Assembly: GCF_040436345.1 (NCBI RefSeq)
Contig: NC_133221.1
Span: 17,047,165-17,111,164, forward strand
Direction of reading: 5' to 3'
Source of the DNA: Pagrus major
Lineage: Eukaryota; Chordata; Actinopteri; Spariformes; Sparidae
Length of the DNA stretch: 64,000 nt
Positions 12,675 to 24,800 of this stretch are shown here, one piece after another. A model generated the notes under the pieces. The model ran no database searches. It worked only from the letters and a program-made list of their open reading frames with translations, and was not told the origin of the DNA. Numbering within the stretch: the first letter of the stretch is position 1; each line of letters opens with the position of its first letter. The translations under genes were made by a program, and so were the position numbers.

Positions 12675-14848
12675 CTACTTGCACACGTTGACCCACTCCG
12701 TGAGACGACATTCCTCGCACAGCACGTAGCAACACCAGTGGAACCTGCAGTTGCAGCGCTCACTGCGTGTCTGTTTCAGGATGTTGTGTCCGCGGCCGCA
12801 GCACAGCGAGCCGCAGCTGTCTGTGCTATAGCTGGTTTTGTTGCAGATGCGTCCTTGTGTACCCGGAGAGTCCACGGACATGTCACGCTCGCAGAAGTCA
12901 GGAGACTTCTCAAAGTACACCAACTCTCTGGACATGCTTCGACGGCGACCTCCGTTGAGCCCCCCCGTGCTGCCACTGGCGCCATTTCCTGTTCGAGGGT
13001 TGAAAACCCCATTGTTCTTGTTCTGGGAGTTGACAAAGATGGCTGACAGGAACTTTTCCTTGAGCAGAGAACCCACAACCCGGAACTCTGGAGACACATG
13101 CCAGCAGGTCTTAAACTGACAACTCCCTGATGTGCCGTGACATTTGCACTTCCTCTTCATGTTGTCCGTCACTAACTGTAGACAGAAAGGCAAATGATGT
13201 AAACAAATGATGACATATGACAGTAAGGCACCAGACTGCTCTCTGATGAACATTAAGAATACAGTGGATAAGCATGCTACACACCTGTCGTCCCACCCGG
13301 TTGTTATGGATCCTCATACGAGCGTGGATGTCTCTTGGAGACCCACGGGAGTCGAGCCAGTCTCTGGAAAACCGGTCCCCGAAACGGACGTCATGACTGC
13401 AGCCCCCCCACTCCCAGGTCTCCTGCATGGAGCTGAGCTCATCTGGCAAAGGCTTGAGCAGGGTGGAGGGGTGGGCAGGGCGCAGGTTAGCGGGCAGATC
13501 TCCATGGTGACCGTTTAGCTCTGAGGGTAATGACCGTGTCATGCCGAGGCCTACCCCGCCCTTCTGTAGGGTCTGCAGCTGCAGCTGTGAGAGTTTCAGC
13601 CGGATCTTGTCATCATCCTGCCGACGCTTGGCCTCACAGCCACACCCCCGCAGCTTGCCCATGCTGCAGGCCGAGGCCACAGAGTGAGCCACACCCGCTG
13701 CCAACAATGCCAGGGAGAAGGCACTCTCGCGAAAACCTAGGAACAGGACACACAAACACACACAGAAGACTTAAAAAATGATTCAACTGTAGAAGCTGTA
13801 AAACAGTCCTGTATCTGTGACCAGAACAATCTCTACTCTCTCTGACCTCCACCCCCCACAGACCCAGGTCACATTTTGACCACCATTAGCTTGCCTCAGG
13901 CTCTCACCCCTGTTGAGGATGGTGTTGTGGTGGGGAAGCTTGCCAAGGCCCTCCAGTGTGGAGCAGTTCCAGCGCTGGTCCCGGAGCTGGTGCTGGCATT
14001 CGTGGATGGCCACCTGGATGCCCTGCAGAGCAGAGGCTGTCACATCGGGGCTCCGCACACACATCCGCATCTGACGTTTACTGAGGCCTGCCAGCCTCAG
14101 GCACACTGAGTTAGGGGTTAGGACTGGATCTCCTGCCACCTTCAGGCTGAGGATATCATTACACAGCACCCTGCAGAGAGAGAGGAGAGGGAGAGAGAAA
14201 GAGTTGGTGTGGGGGGTCATCAGAGCTGGTCAGGAGTTCATTAGTCAGTTTCAGAGAAGTATGTGGCAACAGAAAGATGTTTTGGATAGTTATGATTATC
14301 ACAAAAATGCAAAAAGATTTAGGGATAAGCTCGAAAATGTTTCTAATCTCAAAGGGATTTGCTGGATAAAATTAACAATAAAACGTGTTAATCGATTGCA
14401 CAAGAATTTACAAGTGTTTCCACTGATGCTGCTTGAAGCAGGAAAAAATATAATTCTGAACAGATCATCCAGCTGAGCAATCACAAAGGCAGAGGATAAA
14501 TTACAAAATACATTTTTATGGGAAAATAACAACCAAATTGTATTCTTTATGGCATGGTTTAGACTTTCTAAAAAAAATAGTAAACATCTATTCCATTGTT
14601 TCAAAAACACTAAATAAGCATGTGAAACCAGATGCAGATGTTTCACTTTTTAACTACATGAGTTAAATATTCGTTTACATCACACACAGTAACTTCCCTC
14701 AACTCTTGCCGAATTCCATGCAGCCAGAACCCGCATGTAACATCAACTCTGCTGGCGCTCTCAAGTGCACTCACGTTAATGCAGGTGACAGAAGCGCTGC
14801 TGCCAAAATCAGGAATTGGTCCCAACGGAGTTTGTTTGATAGCTCCAT
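12675..14848 (-). CDS. wnt10b: Wnt10b secreted signalling protein
   Basis: Four coding exons in transcript order, 14848-14775, 14170-13908, 13736-13285 and 13175-12675, join in phase to 429 residues (human WNT10B has 389). Exon 1 is short and encodes a signal peptide, [20 protein letters not shown]. The mature part starts near [10 protein letters not shown]. Family marks include [14 protein letters not shown], the GFRESAF block at the exon 2/3 join, WEWGGCSHD, and [10 protein letters not shown], in which Ser at about 279 is the predicted palmitoleoylation site. The cysteine-rich end [17 protein letters not shown] finishes EWVNVCK. Exon 3 contains a low-conservation linker (about residues 150-200) that accounts for much of the extra length. 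The protein is a lipid-modified Frizzled/LRP ligand acting through beta-catenin. It is divergently arranged with wnt1, with which it shares regulatory DNA and function at the fish midbrain-hindbrain boundary. Confidence 0.95.
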
Positions 14849-17800
14849 TTTGTTAAACGGCTTTCGCGACGTGACATTAAAACACCGGTGATAAAGTCCT
14901 GTGTCTTAAGAATATCAACAAAAAAAAGAAGAAGGAGTGGAGTATTATCGATGCACCGCCAAACGACCGACGAGTGAAGACGGAGAACAGAGGAGCTCGG
15001 GGGCGAGAGTAAACGGGAGGGGGTGGGGGGGAGAAAGAGGGGAGGGGAGGAGATGCCTCCACAGGCGGCTGTTTGCAAAATATTGGCCAATATGAAAGTT
15101 GGATCAACAGTTGATCATTTTATTATTTGACAATGTGATCATTCATCCGAGCGTAAAATGACGTCTCCAAACTTTTACGCACAAGCACCACTTTCCAAAC
15201 GGTGCGCAAAACAGTCTCAACTCTTGGCAGATAATCAAAAATACAACATCCTACAAACATATTTTATACAATACAGAAATATGAATTTATTAAGTCTTGC
15301 TTTTTATTGGTGAGACGGTAGATTAAGTAGCATACACTTCCATTCACTGGAGAGAAAGAACAAAGACAAGCTCAGTAAAATGAAATATGGAAAGTCAAAG
15401 AAGATTTTTGTTCATAAAGGGGTGAGTTAAATGATGGATGGGGGGAGGGGAGAGCTGCTGCTTCCACTGTACGACAGGGAGGCAGCAGCAGGCAGGCGGC
15501 TCCGCTAACAGACCCTCCAACAATACTGTTTTTTAGTCATGTGGTCCCCCCTTCCTCCCACCTCCATCCGAGCGGCTGTTCTTCATTGTTGTGTTTGAAA
15601 CAACTTCACTTTGTCACTGCAAAGTCTTTATTTCACAGTATAAAATTGGATGCATACATTACGCGAGTGACAGGTCTGAGTTCTGTGATTATTTATCACA
15701 TCGTGGCATGCTTCGACGAAAAATAACCGGCAAAAAACACTCAATAAAATAAGTGTGTGATGCGTTACAGATAGTAAATCTTGAAGCATATTGAAGACTA
15801 CCGAACATCATCTGAATCATCTATTAAAATTAGTTCTCCATGCTCAGTAATGACTGGGCCTCGTGAAACCTGATGCAGAGGCCTTCCGTTAGGACTGGAT
15901 GTGACAGCTCGGCATCCAGTCAATCAGCATGCTGATCCAAATTAAGCAAAACAAACGCTGCTGAATCAACAAGTCAGTGTCCTTCATCTGAATCTGATAA
16001 TTATCCAGCAAATTAAACATGTTTTCTCCACCACACTTTAACAAGAACAGACACTGCTGCTGGAACCGAGAAGGTGCATGTGGGCTACTTTCATAAAATT
16101 AAGTTAAAACCCCCCTCGAACACGGTTCGCATAGTGACACCAATTCATCTAATCTCCTTCCATTCCCTAAGCTGCAGCAATGAAAAGTGCATTAGCATTC
16201 TGCCTTGGCGTGTATATCTAAGTGGCTTAAAAAGTGATTTGAAGTTGATTTGTATATAAAAGGCCCCCTTTATCCGGATTGAAGCTCTAATCTGCTCGGT
16301 GTCGCATGACTGCTCCAGGAAACCCGTTTGAGCACCTTCATATAAGGCTGGAGTATAAACGTAGGATGGCTGTCATTAAAGCCGTTTTACAAAAGCCCCA
16401 CTTCCTTTTACTGTCATCTGAGGGGAAAGAGAGAGAGAGATGGAGAGGAAGGAGAGAGAGATTATTCAGGCTACGACCGCCGCACTGACTAATGTGGAAC
16501 ATGCAAATTAGCAGATAAATGTCACATAATGAAACATTCGCTCATGAACCAATATGAAGAAGTTTTGGGGACATTGCAGCCTGCTCCTTGTCTGAGGGTT
16601 AGATGGAGATGCCGCAAAGTGGCTCAAGCTGTGATTACACTCGGCTACATGTGCGTCGAGGGAGGTCTGCAGGCCAGATGTTTGGAATGGTTTTTATTCT
16701 AACTCGTCCCCCTCTTTTCCTGCTTCATCATACATCAAACTTCTGATTGGAGACCGTATTTCATCTCTCCCGCGTTGGAAAAAAAAAAAATTTAAGTAGC
16801 CCAGCAGGCAGTGTGAGTTATATGACAACTGAGAGCTTATTATTGCCTCTTTCTACATTCAAGTTGTGCGTGTGCGTGCGCGTCTTGGGTACAAACACTG
16901 GAGATTATAGTTTTGTGTATTTGGCCAAAGCTTAGGCAACCCTCATAAAAGGCGAGTTTTAACATGTTATTAATGAATAAATGTAGGTGTAAACGTGTAA
17001 AATAAGGGTGCACTTGTGAAGGGATTGGTAAAAGAAATGTACAGAAATGTCCTTAGTCACAGCACATTTTGAGAGCGCATTTGGAGAAAGGAGGAGGAGA
17101 TGCGGTTAGGGAGTAGGCTAATCCAACCACCGGGTAAAAAGGGCAGTTTTTAGATGGCTCATATTCCGCTGTAACTGTATTGCACCGTGACACCAGCTTT
17201 GAGCAGCGGCGGAGCACCAAACCGGGCGCACCCACAGCATCTGCACCAACACATCACTGCTTCAGGGGCTTCACTTCTCCTTTTCTGCAAGACTGGATGT
17301 GGAAGCAAGCGCACGGCCAGTGGAGGAAAAAAAAAATACTCTCACATTTACAGGGAATCGATTCTGTGACGACCGTGAGATTCCACAAGTAATATGCGCA
17401 ACTCTGTGGATTGCCCTTTTTTTTCTCTTTTCCTTTCTCCTTTCTGCCCAGTTGTGTTTCCTTATTCATTGTGCGCCCTATGAAGAGCATTAACTATCCC
17501 TCCCTCCAATCCTATTGAAAAAGGCTCGGAAAAAAACAGAGGGAGATGAGAGCAGCAAATCCCTTTTTTATTCCCCTCGTAGCGCTCAATAAGAGAAGAA
17601 TGTGTTGCCTATCACTCACCGAGGGGATCAAGTCTTCGGGACTGTCCCACGCGTTCAATGCGCCGTGCAGAGCATCACTGAGAGAGACAGAGTGAAGAGG
17701 ACTTGCAGCAGCAGCAGCAGCAGCAGCAGTAGCATCCTGCCCTGGACACTTCACATCATTTAGCAACCTGTCTGCACTCCAGATCCCTCTAAGTCAATTA

Positions 17801-17850
17801 GGGCTGCCTGCTTCTCTCACCTTTCACCTTTCACGTCCTGTGGCGCGGTG
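14849..17850. promoter_or_regulatory. Shared wnt10b-wnt1 intergenic region
   Basis: This is the DNA between the two divergent Wnt genes. Near wnt10b, a polypyrimidine/polypurine stretch (about 14990-15060) and a possible 5' UTR acceptor (CTTAAGACACAG on the minus strand, about 14900) are visible. A block at about 16225-16570 is free of recognisable repeats and holds an octamer ATGCAAAT (16501-16508) that runs straight into TTAG, the type of POU/homeodomain site used in neural enhancers. A minus-strand donor TCG|GTGAGT ends a possible 5' UTR exon at about 17621. Regulatory function is inferred from position. Confidence 0.5.
17704..17730. repeat. CAG/CTG trinucleotide repeat
   Basis: A run of eight GCA units on the plus strand reads as CTG on the minus strand, where it forms the poly-Leu core of a short signal-peptide-like frame. 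Confidence 0.85.
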
Positions 17851-17852
17851 AG

Positions 17853-17859
17853 TATAAAA
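17853..17859 (+). promoter_or_regulatory. wnt1: Candidate TATA box of wnt1
   Basis: TATAAAA at 17853-17859 lies about 280 bases before the wnt1 ATG. It would put the cap site near 17885 and leave a 5' UTR of about 250 bases with no intervening splice acceptor needed. No transcript evidence is available. Confidence 0.5.
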
Positions 17860-18136
17860 CACCTTGCAGCATGCTCATTTTGATCATTATTCAGCAGATC
17901 ATAAATGTATAAAACATCATCACTTGTCAAAATCCTGTAAGCAACTGTGATGCAGGGAAACATGCGTCTGTTTTTTCATCTTCTTTTTTTTATTTTAAGC
18001 CTATTTTTTTTTTATTTGTGCTCAGATGAACACATGTAAAATATACATTGGAGCTGATCTATAAGTTGAGTGCAATCCATGACACAGAAAGTTGATGAGC
18101 GATTTTTTCCCTCCTCATATTTGCCCTGAAGACACG

Positions 18137-21100
18137 ATGAGGAGCCTGGCGCTGCTGTTAGGGGTGAAAGCCGCTTGCATCCTGCTGGTGTCTTCGCTCT
18201 CGGGCACAGGGGCCGTCAACAACAGCGGCCGGTGGTGGTGAGTTCACCAGATACACCGTCCGAGATGATGCATCCATTTCATCATGCGCTTATCAGCATC
18301 CTAAACGTCCTATTTAACGCTGCGCTAACAGTGTTTTATTGGTTTACCACATTCAATGCTGCATGCTCGAAATAATGTGTTAGTTTTGGCACCGGTCACA
18401 ACTTCTGTTTGAGAAGGGAGGAAAAAAAGCGCAACCGCATGATATTAAAGCTTGTGGGATTCGTTTCCAAATTGCTCCATGTGAGCTCAACCATAACATA
18501 TTTCACTTTTTAAAAAAAAAAAATTAATTTACTATCCTCCAGTGAAATCCGCTACAGCAGACTATCTATTCAACAATAAACCAATTACATTTGTAATAAT
18601 TACAGTTTTACCTTTAAGTTGCGGTAGATTTAATTTACTCTCTCTCTGCCTCTGCTTCCCTGTCATTTGGGCAGTGTGGTTTGAACACGAGACAACATTT
18701 TTCAGTCCAATGTGGGATAAATTAAATATGGATTTATTTCGGAGCTGAAATGAATCCCACACGAGGTCCTATCCAGGGTCGTGTTGATCCAATACTGTAC
18801 ATTCCTCTGTATATACAGCGAACCTACAACTGGAGCTGACAATTTCACAAGACTTTGTTGTAGAAAACAAAAAAAACAACAAAAAATTGGATCTGTGGAG
18901 TCCGTGCGTCAGCGCACATATTGTCTCGCTTGTTTAAAAATCTATAAACTGTGGGTTGGGTTTGTTGGGGTAATGATTTAACGAAAAGATTTTGTCGTTT
19001 TTGCGGTGTCATTAGATGGGCAGTATTTGCGCACAACGTCAGGCGTTTTTACAAATATTTAAAATGTCAGCTGAAATCCGAGAAAACATTTGTAGGAGGG
19101 GGGAAAAAACGACACCGCGGAGTTTTTGGAAGAAAAGACGAGATGATTATTAATGTTCTCAGGCCTCACCACACAACTGTCTGGGTCAGACCTCTAACAG
19201 GCCAAGGCTCGCCCGCTTTTTCCGGATGATAATGCTTAACAGGAGACATTACACTACAGGAGAATGAAAAAATGTTGAACGCGAAAAACTCACAGAAGTT
19301 GCCAGAATGTAAAGTGGAAAATTACACAGCCTGTGTACTGAAAACACTCGAAACTAGACATGTTCTGAAACCTGACAACCAGAATGATCATCTAAGCTCC
19401 CTTCAGTGATCCAAGAGCTGTATCAAACCAAAAAAGCACAGGTGCCATATTCTGACACAAATATGGACAGGTTACAAACCCTAACACCACAACATTTCCT
19501 GATATGTGGCAGAGAATTGAGATATTAGTATCATAATATTTAAATAGCATGGTTATTAGTATTTTTATACGCTACTCATGACATAAAATATAGCCTACTG
19601 ATATGAGTTTTGAACATTTTTGGCAGCAAACATTTCACATTTAAAGCATACAAACCTAATGTAGAAAAGGCCTACTGTTTGGTGGCTTGGGACATTTTGA
19701 CAGGATGGACATAATTGGGCGCTCTAATGTCCCAGAGAGTTGCTCACTTCTCTTCAGATTTTGGTTTATCACATGAGACAAGGAATATTTGTTCAAGAAG
19801 ACAGATGCAACCCTGTGCAGGGGGGGTTCATGTGAATGTGCAACTCCCTCACTGTGTGATCCTGATGAGAGTATGACAGATGCTGAGTATTTAGTAGAAG
19901 AGTATGAGAACGTGCTGTAATTATGAAACATACATATCTGGTTCATATTCAAGTAATTGATAAGCGGGTATGAATGCAGTTTCATGATAATTGCCAAGCC
20001 AGACACCTGCATTTTGACTCAGAGACTAACTCTCGCCTCACGGTTGTATTTTAAAACGCACAAACACCCATGAGATGCCAGGACACATCAGTTCACTAGT
20101 GTAGAGGGGCACAGAAGGAGGTACATGCATAAACTGCCAGCTGCTTGACTCTGACTTCCCTTGTCCTTCTGTTGTGCCAGGGGTATTGTCAACGTTGCCT
20201 CCTCGTCCAACCTCCTCACCAATTCCAAGAACGTGCAGTTGGTCCTGGATCCAAGCCTGGCCCTACTGAGTCGTCGGCAGCGCCGGCTGATTCGGCAGAA
20301 TCCTGGCATCTTGCATGCCATCGCTGCTGGGCTGCACACTGCCATAAAGGAGTGCAAGTGGCAGTTCCGCAACCGCCGCTGGAACTGCCCGACCACCCAC
20401 AGCCCAGCAATTTTTGGCAAAATCGTCAATCGTGGTGAGCCTCTCTTGTCTTTCTAACCAGGCAATATTTGGATATTTTTGGGCAGGATGTAATGGATCT
20501 CTTGTACACATTTAAAGGCTTTGTCGTCCAAATATTTTCCAATTTGGGGGCAAAAAATTAGCAAAGCCAAGTTTAAAAGTTGGATCAGGTTCTGATGGGA
20601 AGTTTTGATGCTTTTTCTTCAGGTTGCCGAGAAACCGCATTTATATTTGCCATCACCAGCGCAGGGGTGACCCATGCTGTGGCTCGCTCCTGCTCAGAAG
20701 GTGCCATTGAGTCGTGCACATGCGATTATCGCCGTAGAGGTCCTGGAGGGCCAGACTGGCACTGGGGGGGCTGCAGTGACAATGTGGACTTTGGCCGGAT
20801 GTTCAGCCGTGAGTTTGTGGACTCCAGTGAGAGGGGCAGAGATCTGCGTTACCTCACCAACCTACACAACAATGAGGCTGGCAGAATGGTGAGGATTTGA
20901 TACTCAACCCTGCCACAATTGTCTGCTGTCAGCAGAATTTACCGGTTGCTTAAAAGTATTTGTGATTTTAATATGGTAATTTACTCAGTAGCCTTTGGTC
21001 TTCCTCTCTGCAGACTGTGTCATCAGAGATGCGTCAGGAGTGTAAGTGCCACGGCATGTCAGGCTCCTGCACCGTGCGCACCTGTTGGATGCGCCTGCCC

Positions 21101-21505
21101 AGCTTCCGCACAGTGGGAGACTTCCTGAAGGACCGCTTTGATGGTGCATCCAGAGTCGTTTATGCCAACAAGGGGAGCAACCGTGCCTCTCACCGAGCCG
21201 ATCCCCGACATCTGGAGCCTGAAAACCCGGCTCACAAACCCCCCTCTGCCATGGACCTGGTCTACTTTGAGAAATCTCCAAACTTCTGCTCATACAATGG
21301 CAAAACTGGCACTTTGGGAACTTCTGGGAGAACATGCAACAGCTCTTCTCCGGGCCTGGACGGATGTGAGCTACTGTGCTGTGGACGTGGGTTTAAGACC
21401 CGGACTGAGAGTGTGACTGAACGTTGCCACTGCACCTTCCACTGGTGCTGTCATGTCAGCTGCTTGAACTGCACCAGTACACGAACGTTACACCAGTGTC
21501 TATGA
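18137..21505 (+). CDS. wnt1: Wnt1 secreted signalling protein
   Basis: Four exons, 18137-18237, 20181-20434, 20623-20888 and 21014-21505, join in phase to exactly 370 residues, the usual vertebrate Wnt1 length. Exon 1 encodes a signal peptide beginning [20 protein letters not shown]. Later blocks include [35 protein letters not shown], the [20 protein letters not shown] block at the exon 2/3 join, [25 protein letters not shown] (the acylated Ser is about residue 223), and the cysteine-rich end [16 protein letters not shown] closing with HQCL. Wnt1 is a canonical beta-catenin pathway ligand required for the midbrain-hindbrain boundary and dorsal neural tube. It is divergent from wnt10b. Nothing is truncated or unusual. 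Confidence 0.98.
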
Positions 21506-23120
21506 TCGCAAGTGGACAACCAACTGAATATTTAGGCATTCATGAAAGGCAAAGAAGGACTTCTTATCAAAACAGGTAGTTGGCTGAGAACGCCACTAGC
21601 ACACAGTCGGTTTGAGATGTTAGGTAAAAGCTAGAAAAGCTTAAAGGCGGGTAAACTGATACAGGGAACTGCGGCACAAAATTCAATTGGTGTTTGTGAA
21701 AGAGAGAGAAAGCACAAATATATGAACAGGGTATAGAGGGAGTCTATGTGCTTGCTCCTGGCCATTGATGCTTAACAGTAATACGAGGGTATTCGTCACT
21801 ACAGCCATCCCTGTAGAATGGAAATCACCCACATCCCACATCAAGTGTTTACAATGTGGATAAATAGAAGTAAAGGGGACAAAATGATGTGGTGGAGAAT
21901 CAATTTCTGTAACCAGGTACTACAAGAGCCTTCTTCTCCCCCACTGAGGGCAGAAACTGGACACAATGCTTCACAGATGTTTCTGTGGCCAGAGAGCCAC
22001 AAACATGTGCTCTCATAAACTGGTGAAGACCTCTAACAGGAGGGAAGTTATTTTAAAAAAAAATCTGTGTTTTGTTTTCTTTTGCTGAAGTTTGGCTTCT
22101 CTCACATGAATGTGTGTGAAGTTTATCTCCGGGGATGGGCCGTCTCCTACCAACTTGTGTACTTAGACCCTGGATGGAGCCCAACCACTTATAATTTCCT
22201 CACCACAGTTGCCCCTTTATTTAGATTTCTCTGGAGTTGAAAACACCTCAACCCTGATTTGCCACTCTGACTTACACCACAAGATGCTCCTGATGTACAT
22301 AACTGGGACTGGTGCTCGCCAAGGAAAATAGAAACTGACTTAACAAATCTTACTGAGGCAATGAAAATTGAATGTATTATCAATACACTGAATCTCATGG
22401 CATGACCAGATGTTGTTTGGCAAATCTGAGGGGTCAATATTAAAAAAAATATACAAAATGTGACCTGCAGAATCTCTCAGAACGAAAAACTATAGCCCTA
22501 CTGAGATGAACATCGAAGTATATACATTAAATTAAACAAAATATACACTAAATTCCTGTTGATACGTGTGTAGCAGGTTTTAAGTAGGCAAATGGTGTAT
22601 TACTTCAAACTAGGCTGAGGTCTCAGATAAACATTTTATTTTGAAGAATGCAGCCTCTGCTGAAGAAATCATACTGTATATCAGCTAAGAGAACCAAAAT
22701 GATGTAAATATTAAAATCTATGAATATATTTATAATGATGTAATTTGTAAGTTTGCTGAATGATTTATGTACATGTCAGTGGCTGGAGAACATACTATCA
22801 TTAGTGTCAAGTCAGGAGAAGTTTTGATCTCATGCCTTTCTCTTTTGGTGTAATGCAACCGACTCTTACTAGAATCAGAACATTTTCATTTTTTGCTTGT
22901 TTCCTGTAAAAAAAAAAAAAAAAACAATACTTGTGTTCATGCACTGAATATTTACCTTTTTTATTAGTGTAAATACAAAATATTTATTTCTAAGGATTTT
23001 TATACTGTTATAGAGAGATGTCAGAGAAGACATTTTTTTTTTAGATTTTGATCAAAAGATTTAGATTCCAGTTGGTTTTGTATTGTATGATAGAACAATA
23101 AAGTCTATATTTTCAATTAA
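21506..23120 (+). other. wnt1: wnt1 3' UTR with polyadenylation signal
   Basis: AT-rich untranslated sequence follows the wnt1 stop. A canonical AATAAA at 23097-23102 is followed by TTTTCAATTAAG and a plausible cleavage site near 23115-23120. Poly-A tracts at about 22908-22924 are internal. Confidence 0.7.
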
Positions 23121-24530
23121 GTTGCCCTCCTGAATGTGTCAAAAGATGCTATTATGTCTGTTGTAGTTTCTGTTTGAGATAGTTTTGACAACCAACCAAG
23201 TGAACATATAAGCCTGTCCCTGGGTGTCCTTTGCTTAATCCTATTACCGCCACCAAAGCAGCCTCTTTCTCCTGCTCACAAAACATCCCTGCATCTGTGC
23301 TCCCAACCAGAGACGGCCCCTGCTTATCCAGCCACATACCTTATTTTATACAGTATTGAATGTTTTGCTTCATTTGCTTAATGGTGGAAAGAATTAAAGA
23401 AATAATATGAAAAATACCAAAAAACCAGTCCCCCAGCCCCTGGCAACCTGACTAACCACGGGAGTTTGGACACCTTTCCACTTTCTCTCACCACAGCACA
23501 GGAGTGAGCCAGAGTCAACCAGATAGAGAACAGTGGAGGAAAAGTAAAGCCACCAACATGCACCCAAACATCCAAAGATCCAAAAAACAGAGCAACAAGT
23601 TGTAGCTGAACAGCAGGGATGAGAAATTTTCTGAATTACAGTCTTGATGTTTGGGGGTAAAAGTGGGGGACGGCAATATGTGGCTTTGCCTGTGGCTTTA
23701 AAGGTTGGAAAGAAGTTAAGTAATAAATCAATAAATTGAGCAGAGATTGGTCAGCATCTAAAAGAAAGTAGAAAATCTGTAGACGAGGGTGATTAAGAGG
23801 ATTCAAAGAACAAATCAGAGCAAATTGAATAAAAATGCTGAAAATTATGGGGACACATGAGGATGGATAGCCTACCAAAACAGAAAGATGAAAACTTAAA
23901 ATATATAGTGAGCCCAGAGTAACAAATGTGATTGCTCTTAAACACTAACATTTTGTCTTGTATTATTGGGTAACAGGGGTGAATGTATGATTTGGCTTCA
24001 ACACACAGTATGTAATTTCTGCCGCTAGGGGTCTCTCTATCAAAACAAAAGATGTAAGTGGGAGTTGTTGTCTTCATTGTTCAACAACCACCAGTGCAGA
24101 TGAAAATCTAACTAATGGTAATGTTCGAAAGTTTTATTCACATTATATTTAGTCACGCTCGCCAATTTCCTACCTCAGTCTTGGACTCTCTCCCGGAGGT
24201 TATAGCAACAGGCTAGCAAATGAAAAACAAGAGTACAATTACGGCTTTCTCAGGGTTTGAACATCGTTGGAAACTTTTGGGATAACGCAGAAATGTTACA
24301 TATTATATCTTGACAGTATGTCATGAATAGAGAAAAAGTCAGGAGGATGCATATGCTCACAAATTATGAAAATGATACAAACTTGTCTTGAGAGAGAACT
24401 GATCATGGATACACAGAAAGAAACAAAAGAACTAGAAAGTGGCAGACAGATTTAAGAAAAGAAGAGGGAAGGCAGAGTTCAAATCCCAGGCGTGAGAGTA
24501 AGAGAGCTGGTAGAGAGAGAGTGAGTGGAG
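23121..24530. other. Downstream wnt1 non-coding region
   Basis: No gene is supported. About 23990-24310 contains a repeat relic with near-inverted ends (agtatgtaatttctgccgc and gcagaaatgttacatatta), so a degraded MITE is likely. Confidence 0.4.
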
Positions 24531-24539
24531 GGGGGCGCT

Positions 24540-24800
24540 GCCTGTGGGAGTGCTGAGGAGTCAGTGATAATTAGCTCAATTAGTGACAAAGGCAGTGTAA
24601 TAAATACCGACTTAGTGTCTGGGTCCCTGCTGGCCTCTCCCTGCGCAGCCTGCGATGTGGCCCTGGCCTGACGGACAATTCATTAAACTGACAAAATACC
24701 CCACCGTCCAGGCGTGACGCAGCGAGTTAGCCCCCTACAGGCCCGGCTCATTGTTCTAATTGTCTGGGCTGGAGTCACTTTGTGGCCGCCTCCTCCTTCA
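24540..24800. promoter_or_regulatory. Candidate conserved wnt1 3' neural enhancer
   Basis: A repeat-free block about 1.4 kb past the wnt1 poly-A site carries clustered homeodomain cores: TAATTAG (24568-24574), CAATTAG (24577-24583), CAATTCATTAAA (24676-24687) and CTAATTG (24756-24762). The last overlaps a Sox-like CATTGTTC (24749-24756). Mouse Wnt1 is driven by a 3' enhancer containing homeodomain sites, and zebrafish wnt1 enhancers are also reported around the gene. Position and site content make this a strong candidate, but conservation was not tested. Confidence 0.45.

Noticed and set aside
17512-17766. Poly-Ala minus frame as first coding exon of wnt10b
   Set aside because: Its donor is in phase 0, while wnt10b exon 2 needs two bases from the exon before. 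The exon at 14775-14848 fits both phase and signal peptide.
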